DNA of 64,000 nucleotides from Ornithinibacillus sp. 4-3. Its GTDB lineage: Bacteria > Bacillota > Bacilli > Bacillales > Amphibacillaceae. The translations under genes were made by a program, and so were the position numbers. This document shows positions 60,016-64,000 of this stretch, in pieces. The stretch spans positions 282,001-346,000 of the forward strand of contig NZ_CP162599.1 in the NCBI RefSeq assembly GCF_040958695.1, given 5' to 3'. How positions within the stretch are numbered: position 1 is the first letter of the stretch; each line of letters opens with the position of its first letter. Below the pieces are notes generated by a model. The model did not search any database and was not told the DNA's origin. It saw only the letters and a list, made by a program, of their open reading frames with translations.

Positions 60016-61461
60016 ATGGAGATTAAAATTGAGAAGAGAGATATGCTGTTTTTATTGATTTGTTTAGGATTAGGATTATTAGCAGAGCTTACTTTTTTAC
60101 ACGGGGTTATAGGAATTGCGTATCCGATATTTATTCTTGGTTTTTATACTGTACTATTTATGAAGTTTCGTCTAAGATTTCATCACCGTCGCATAGGATT
60201 ATTATTTATGGCGGCAATTTGGATGCTAAGCATGAGTTTTGTATTGTATGATAATTTTCTGTTTTACCAGTTAAATATCTTGTTAATTCCAATCTTAGTA
60301 TTAGCACATATCGTTTTAATCACTAGCCCAAATACATACGAATGGAACACACCAAAATTTATTTTACTTGTTGCTGCAAAGCTTGGAAGAGGAATAGAGT
60401 ATAGTGCGAGCTTTGTAAAAGCAGCATTAAAGAAAGCTGGAAAGACGGAAGAAGGGTGGAAAACGTGGCGACTTGTTTTTATTGGTATATTAATTAGTAC
60501 ACCACTACTTGTGGTTATTTTAAGCTTATTAATGTCTGCAGATGCTGTATTTAATGATATGATGAGTCGTTTCTTTCCGTATATTTTCGAATTTACGTGG
60601 GTGGAAGATGCCTTTCGTATTGTTTATGTCATCATTGCAGGGATGCTGTTTTTTGGCGTATTTCAAGTGCTTACAAAGCAGTCGAGATTAATTAAAGCAG
60701 AGCCAGTAGAAAAGAAGGTGCATGAGTGGTCAAGTGTTATTGCAATTACGATTCTAGTCATGCTTAATGCTGTATTTGTTCTATTTGTTGCTATTCAGTT
60801 TACATACTTCTTTAATGAAAACCTAATCGAAGGATTTACTTATGCTGACTATGCACGTCGAGGATTTTTTGAATTAGTATTTGTAACGATGATTAATTTT
60901 TCTTTGTTAATATTATTTTTAAAGCTAGTAGTTACACCAAAAAAAGGTGAGAAGCTTACTTTAAAAATTCTATATTCTTTATTAGTTGTTGTGAGCGGAA
61001 TTATGCTTATTTCTGCATATCAGCGTTTGAGCTTGTATGAAGAAGCATATGGTTTTACCTTTGATCGCTTATTAGCACGCACCTTTATGATTTTCTTAAT
61101 TGTCATTTTTGCATATACCTTTATTCGCATTTGGTTAGAGCGTTTATCATTAATTCATTTCTACTTAATACTTGGTTTGTTTTATTATGCATTTTTGAAT
61201 GTGATTCATTTAGATCAAATTGTGGTGAATAAAAACTTAGAGCGCTATGAAGAGGTAGGGAAAATTGATATTTATTATTTAGAATCTCAATCCTATACCG
61301 GAATTGATGGATTGATGCGATTATATGAAAAAGATCCAGATTACCCTGAACTAAAGCAGCTCTTACAAAGGATTGAACTAGAAGAATTACCAAATTGGCA
61401 ATCCTATAATATTACAAAACATAAAGTAACGAAAAAATTTAATGAAATGACGTTTGAATAA
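60016..61461 (+). CDS. DUF4173-family integral membrane protein
   Basis: 481 residues from the ATG at 60,016 (GGGAGGG upstream). About 11 membrane helices. A central soluble loop AALKKAGKTEEGWKTWRLVF and later EEAYGFTFDRLLARTFMIFL with the final LNVIHLDQIVVNKNLERYEE are typical of DUF4153/DUF4173 proteins often found next to PadR genes. Function unknown. It lies 19 bases before the uppS-like gene, which it probably shares a transcript with. Confidence 0.75.
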   Translation: MEIKIEKRDMLFLLICLGLGLLAELTFLHGVIGIAYPIFILGFYTVLFMKFRLRFHHRRIGLLFMAAIWMLSMSFVLYDNFLFYQLNILLIPILVLAHIVLITSPNTYEWNTPKFILLVAAKLGRGIEYSASFVKAALKKAGKTEEGWKTWRLVFIGILISTPLLVVILSLLMSADAVFNDMMSRFFPYIFEFTWVEDAFRIVYVIIAGMLFFGVFQVLTKQSRLIKAEPVEKKVHEWSSVIAITILVMLNAVFVLFVAIQFTYFFNENLIEGFTYADYARRGFFELVFVTMINFSLLILFLKLVVTPKKGEKLTLKILYSLLVVVSGIMLISAYQRLSLYEEAYGFTFDRLLARTFMIFLIVIFAYTFIRIWLERLSLIHFYLILGLFYYAFLNVIHLDQIVVNKNLERYEEVGKIDIYYLESQSYTGIDGLMRLYEKDPDYPELKQLLQRIELEELPNWQSYNITKHKVTKKFNEMTFE

Positions 61462-61480
61462 TGAGAGGAGAAAAAAGCTC

Positions 61481-62203
61481 ATGAAAATTATTGCTCCACA
61501 ACATATTGCGATTACGATGGATGGAAATGGTCGATGGGGAAAAGAACGTGGAAAAACCCGTAGTGAAGGACATTATGCTGGTGCGCAAACAATGGAGCAC
61601 ATTATAGAAGCAAGTAGAGATCTAGGAATTAAAATTCTTACACTCTATGCATTCTCTTCAGAAAACTGGAAACGTCCATTAGAAGAAGTAAATTATTTAA
61701 TGTTTTTACCAATTAAGTTTTTCAAACAAAAGCTACCGATTTTTATGAAAAAAAATATTAGAATTATGATTTCAGGGGATTTAACCAAGGTTCCAAAGCG
61801 AACTCGAAATGCAATCACAAAAGCGATTGAAAAAACAAAACATAATACGGGAATTATTGTTAATTTTGCCTTTAATTATGGGGGACGTGATGAAATTCTC
61901 CAAGCCATGCGTCGAGTCATTCAAGAGGTGAGAGAGAATAAGGTGCACCCAGAGCAAATTGACGAAGAGCTAGTGCAGCAATTTCTCTATACCAGTGAAT
62001 TACCTGATCCTGATTTATTTATTCGTACAGGAGGGGAAAAGCGATTGAGTAATTTCTTGCTTTGGCAAGCAGCTGATGCGGAATTATATTTTACAGATCA
62101 ATATTTTCCGGATTTTACAAAGGATTTCTTACTCGAGGCCATTTATGAATGGCAACGCAGAAAAAATATCGATCAGTATGATGTGTTGAGAAATACAGTG
62201 TGA
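61481..62203 (+). CDS. Isoprenyl diphosphate synthase, UppS-like paralogue
   Basis: 240 residues from the ATG at 61,481 (GAGAGGAG about 10 bases upstream). UPP-synthase motifs: HIAITMDGNGRWGKERGKTR (catalytic aspartate and glycine loop), LTLYAFSSENWKRP, and RTGGEKRLSNFLLWQAADAE. The usual RTSGE is RTGGE here and QLAYAE is QAADAE, so it has diverged from the housekeeping UppS, which lies in rpsB-frr-cdsA clusters. It could make undecaprenyl-PP or another cis-polyprenyl. It is last in this membrane-protein operon. Confidence 0.85.
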   Translation: MKIIAPQHIAITMDGNGRWGKERGKTRSEGHYAGAQTMEHIIEASRDLGIKILTLYAFSSENWKRPLEEVNYLMFLPIKFFKQKLPIFMKKNIRIMISGDLTKVPKRTRNAITKAIEKTKHNTGIIVNFAFNYGGRDEILQAMRRVIQEVRENKVHPEQIDEELVQQFLYTSELPDPDLFIRTGGEKRLSNFLLWQAADAELYFTDQYFPDFTKDFLLEAIYEWQRRKNIDQYDVLRNTV

Positions 62204-62245
62204 TTGGAAGGGCATGGATTTAATTCCGTGCGTTTCTAAAAAGAT

Positions 62246-62292
62246 AAAGTGTTAAAGTACTTTAAACAAGAAGGAACTTTAACACTTTTTTA
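62246..62292. terminator. Bidirectional terminator after the uppS-like gene
   Basis: AAAGTGTTAAAGT / ACTTTAACACTTT, a 13-pair perfect stem, loop of 17 bases, with a T run on the plus strand. Confidence 0.8.
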
Positions 62293-62295
62293 ACA

Positions 62296-62814
62296 TCAAT
62301 CCTTGGGAGCTATACGATCGATGTTTTCACACATGGGGTTTTCATGATCCTGAAAAATGTAGCTTTCTTCTTGTGGTTCTTCTGCACCGCGATTCCAAAT
62401 AATTTTTAATGTAAATTGATCAAAACAGACTTCCTCTATTATTCTTTGTTGATCTAATTTGACTTGATATTCATCTTGATTTTGGGAAAAGATGGTTTTG
62501 TTCAACGGCGTTACAGTATATTTTATAGGATCACCATAAATCATTTCAAAATTAAAACCTATCGAATCATCGACTCCTTTTAGACGATTAAATCTAAAAA
62601 TATTTTCCTCCGTAAATATATGTTCTGTTTGATATTCTTTAAGATGTAATCTAACCTCCCAATTCTCTGATTTATCTTGGAATTTTTTTTCATATAATTC
62701 AACTTCCTCATTTTCTGACTCCATTTCTCCAACTTCTGGTCCAAGTTCTTTTAGACTGCAGGCGCTTATAACCAATAAAATTATAATGAACGGTAAGGCA
62801 ACCCTTTTTTTCAT
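62296..62814 (-). CDS. Small secreted lipoprotein, tandem paralogue A
   Basis: 172 residues from the ATG at 62,814 (AAAGGA upstream); in-frame starts further up have no site. The signal peptide MKKRVALPFIIILLVISAC is lipidated at cysteine 19. The mature protein contains SENWEVRLHLKEYQTEHIF, FEMIYGDPIKYTVTP and QRIIEEVCFDQFTLKIIWN, a beta-rich domain I do not recognise. It is 32-40% similar by eye to its neighbour at 62,921, so they arose by duplication. Function unknown. Confidence 0.75.
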   Translation of the reverse strand: MKKRVALPFIIILLVISACSLKELGPEVGEMESENEEVELYEKKFQDKSENWEVRLHLKEYQTEHIFTEENIFRFNRLKGVDDSIGFNFEMIYGDPIKYTVTPLNKTIFSQNQDEYQVKLDQQRIIEEVCFDQFTLKIIWNRGAEEPQEESYIFQDHENPMCENIDRIAPKD

Positions 62815-62920
62815 GAAAAGCATTCCTTTCGATGGGTTCTCTTCTTTAGCACTGAATCTTATATTAGAGGATTTTATTGAAGCATCAAAAATATGAAGAA
62901 TCCACACAGTTTAGTTGATG

Positions 62921-63469
62921 TCACCAGTTGAGATTACTTCTAGGGGCCATAATAACGATGTGTTCACACTGTGGATTTTGATCATCTTGAAAAACGAAGC
63001 TTTCCTCTTGTGACTCACCCTCCTGATCTTCCCAATGAATTTTTAAGGTCAATGTACCAAAACATACTTCTTCTATCATTCTTTGTTGAAATGCTGTGTC
63101 TATAAACTCTGCTTGATTCTGCAAGGTAATTCTATACCCTGCCCCTATACCTCCCCTCATAGGGTCTCCATAAATCCAATCATACTGAAAACCTAATCCT
63201 TCATCTATTTTTTTTAAATATTTAATGGTTAAAGTATCTTCTTCATAAGGTGCTTGGTTTCTTCTATAAGAGCTCCAAGTCTCGCTTAATTCTCTAAGAT
63301 GTAATTTAACCTCCCAGTTTTCTGATTGATCTATGAATTCCTTATCATATAATCCAACTTTTTCATCTTCTGGTTTCCTCTCTTCATCTTTTAAACCAAG
63401 TTCTTTTAGACTACAGGCGCTTATAAAAAATAAAATGATAATGAGCGGTAAAACAATCCTTTTTTTCAT
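62921..63469 (-). CDS. Small secreted lipoprotein, tandem paralogue B
   Basis: 182 residues from the ATG at 63,469 (GGAAAGGAATG upstream). Signal MKKRIVLPLIIILFFISAC, lipidated cysteine 19. The mature part repeats the pattern of paralogue A: SENWEVKLHLRELSE, FQYDWIYGDPMRGG, QRMIEEVCFGTLTLKIHWED and ESFVFQDDQNPQCEHI. The invariant W, YGD and CF positions suggest one fold. Both genes probably come from one upstream promoter shared with the partial gene at the right edge. Function unknown. Confidence 0.75.
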   Translation of the reverse strand: MKKRIVLPLIIILFFISACSLKELGLKDEERKPEDEKVGLYDKEFIDQSENWEVKLHLRELSETWSSYRRNQAPYEEDTLTIKYLKKIDEGLGFQYDWIYGDPMRGGIGAGYRITLQNQAEFIDTAFQQRMIEEVCFGTLTLKIHWEDQEGESQEESFVFQDDQNPQCEHIVIMAPRSNLNW

Positions 63470-63552
63470 GAGAAGCATTCCTTTCCATGAATTTTCTCAT
63501 TGGGTACTGAATTGTATATCGGGAGATTTTGTGGAATGTCTGTTGGAGTATT

Positions 63553-64000
63553 TTAAGAGTTATTTTCAATAATATCTTCTGCTAGTGCTTTAGCTTCTTC
63601 CTGAATATTATCAGATTGACCACGATTAAGATATTCTATACTATAACCTACATCGTCAAAATTTATAGTCATTATTACAAAATCAAAATCTCGTCCATCT
63701 CCTTTTTCATAGTATACGTATTGGACGTCGTGTCCTAAAATATCAATGACTTCTCCATCCTGCATATTAATTCCTTCAGGATATATTTCTATGAAAATAA
63801 TCCTACCTTCCAGATACATATCACCATATAGAAATTTTCTATTGAGAGGGTCATTTTCTTCAAATTCTTTTCTCATTTCTTCGTCTAACGTCTCTAACTC
63901 ATCCAAAGACTCAAAGTAACTTATGGTTGCTTTATGAGGTTCTTCATCTCTAACACCTTCGGGAAAATATTCCAATAACACGGTGCCAAGTTCATAATCT
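63553..64000 (-). CDS. Hypothetical protein, 5' end beyond window
   Basis: 149 codons are visible; the frame is open past the right edge (DYELGTVLLEYFPEG precedes the first possible GTG start at 63,981). It is acidic, with LETLDEEMRKEFEENDPLNR, IIFIEIYPEGINMQDGEV and a C-terminal helix QEEAKALAEDIIENNS. It may be the end of a third secreted or membrane protein of this cluster. Family not recognised. Confidence 0.6.
   Translation of the reverse strand, partial: DYELGTVLLEYFPEGVRDEEPHKATISYFESLDELETLDEEMRKEFEENDPLNRKFLYGDMYLEGRIIFIEIYPEGINMQDGEVIDILGHDVQYVYYEKGDGRDFDFVIMTINFDDVGYSIEYLNRGQSDNIQEEAKALAEDIIENNS

Overview
The window comes from a low-GC, endospore-forming member of the Bacillaceae. 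The block rocF - cdaA - cdaR - glmM, a Spo0E-like phosphatase gene, a small tRNA cluster, AGGAGG-type ribosome sites and A/T-rich codons all point that way. The four-gene mevalonate block fits a halotolerant Oceanobacillus/Virgibacillus-type genus, but naming the genus is inference.

Positions 1 to about 27,970 are the late half of a PBSX/skin-like contractile-tail prophage, followed by accessory DNA. The late genes run in order: scaffold end, capsid, connectors and completion proteins, tail sheath, tail tube, a frameshifted tail-assembly chaperone, a 1704-residue tape measure carrying an M23 peptidase, LysM hub, baseplate proteins, a YadA-like tail fibre, XhlA/XhlB lysis proteins and an amidase endolysin. 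The accessory part (19.3-27.7 kb) holds an AEC carrier, an IS200 element, a sigma-B-type csbD/glsB pair, an IS3 element interrupted by an IS110 element, a second IS3-family element, twin small-RNA-like elements, a 56-residue zinc-ribbon protein and an SOS-type yolD gene. It ends in the 3' half of a tRNA-Thr(GGT) gene, preceded by 10-bp phased repeats, which is read as the prophage attachment site.

From 28.0 to 36.2 kb lie ordinary and partly decayed chromosomal genes: a PfpI/DJ-1 protein, an LLM flavin monooxygenase, a methyltransferase behind a near-perfect Zur box, two related peptide-binding lipoproteins without permeases, and an N-terminally deleted abgT. From 36.2 to 50.5 kb is core metabolism: fabI, five tRNAs (Glu, Thr, Tyr, Gln, Lys), the mevalonate genes mvaA-mvaK1-mvaD-mvaK2 (no mvaS here), an MMPL transporter, arginase, and the c-di-AMP/cell-wall operon cdaA-cdaR-glmM.

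From 50.9 to 64 kb are accessory functions: a TetR regulator divergent from a DHA2 drug exporter, a lipoprotein serpin, a Usp/SulP pair, a resolvase-like protein lacking its catalytic serine, a lone TnpB nuclease, a PadR-led membrane-protein operon ending in a second undecaprenyl-diphosphate-synthase-like gene, and a run of small secreted lipoproteins at the right edge.

The most notable observation is in the IS110 element. Its 5' non-coding region can fold into a stem-loop whose loop carries 8 bases identical to the insertion site, as expected of a bridge RNA. Other points worth checking are the Zur-box methyltransferase, the Trp-rich tape-measure repeats, the YadA-like fibre module, the paired sRNA elements, and a promoter stranded by an IS.
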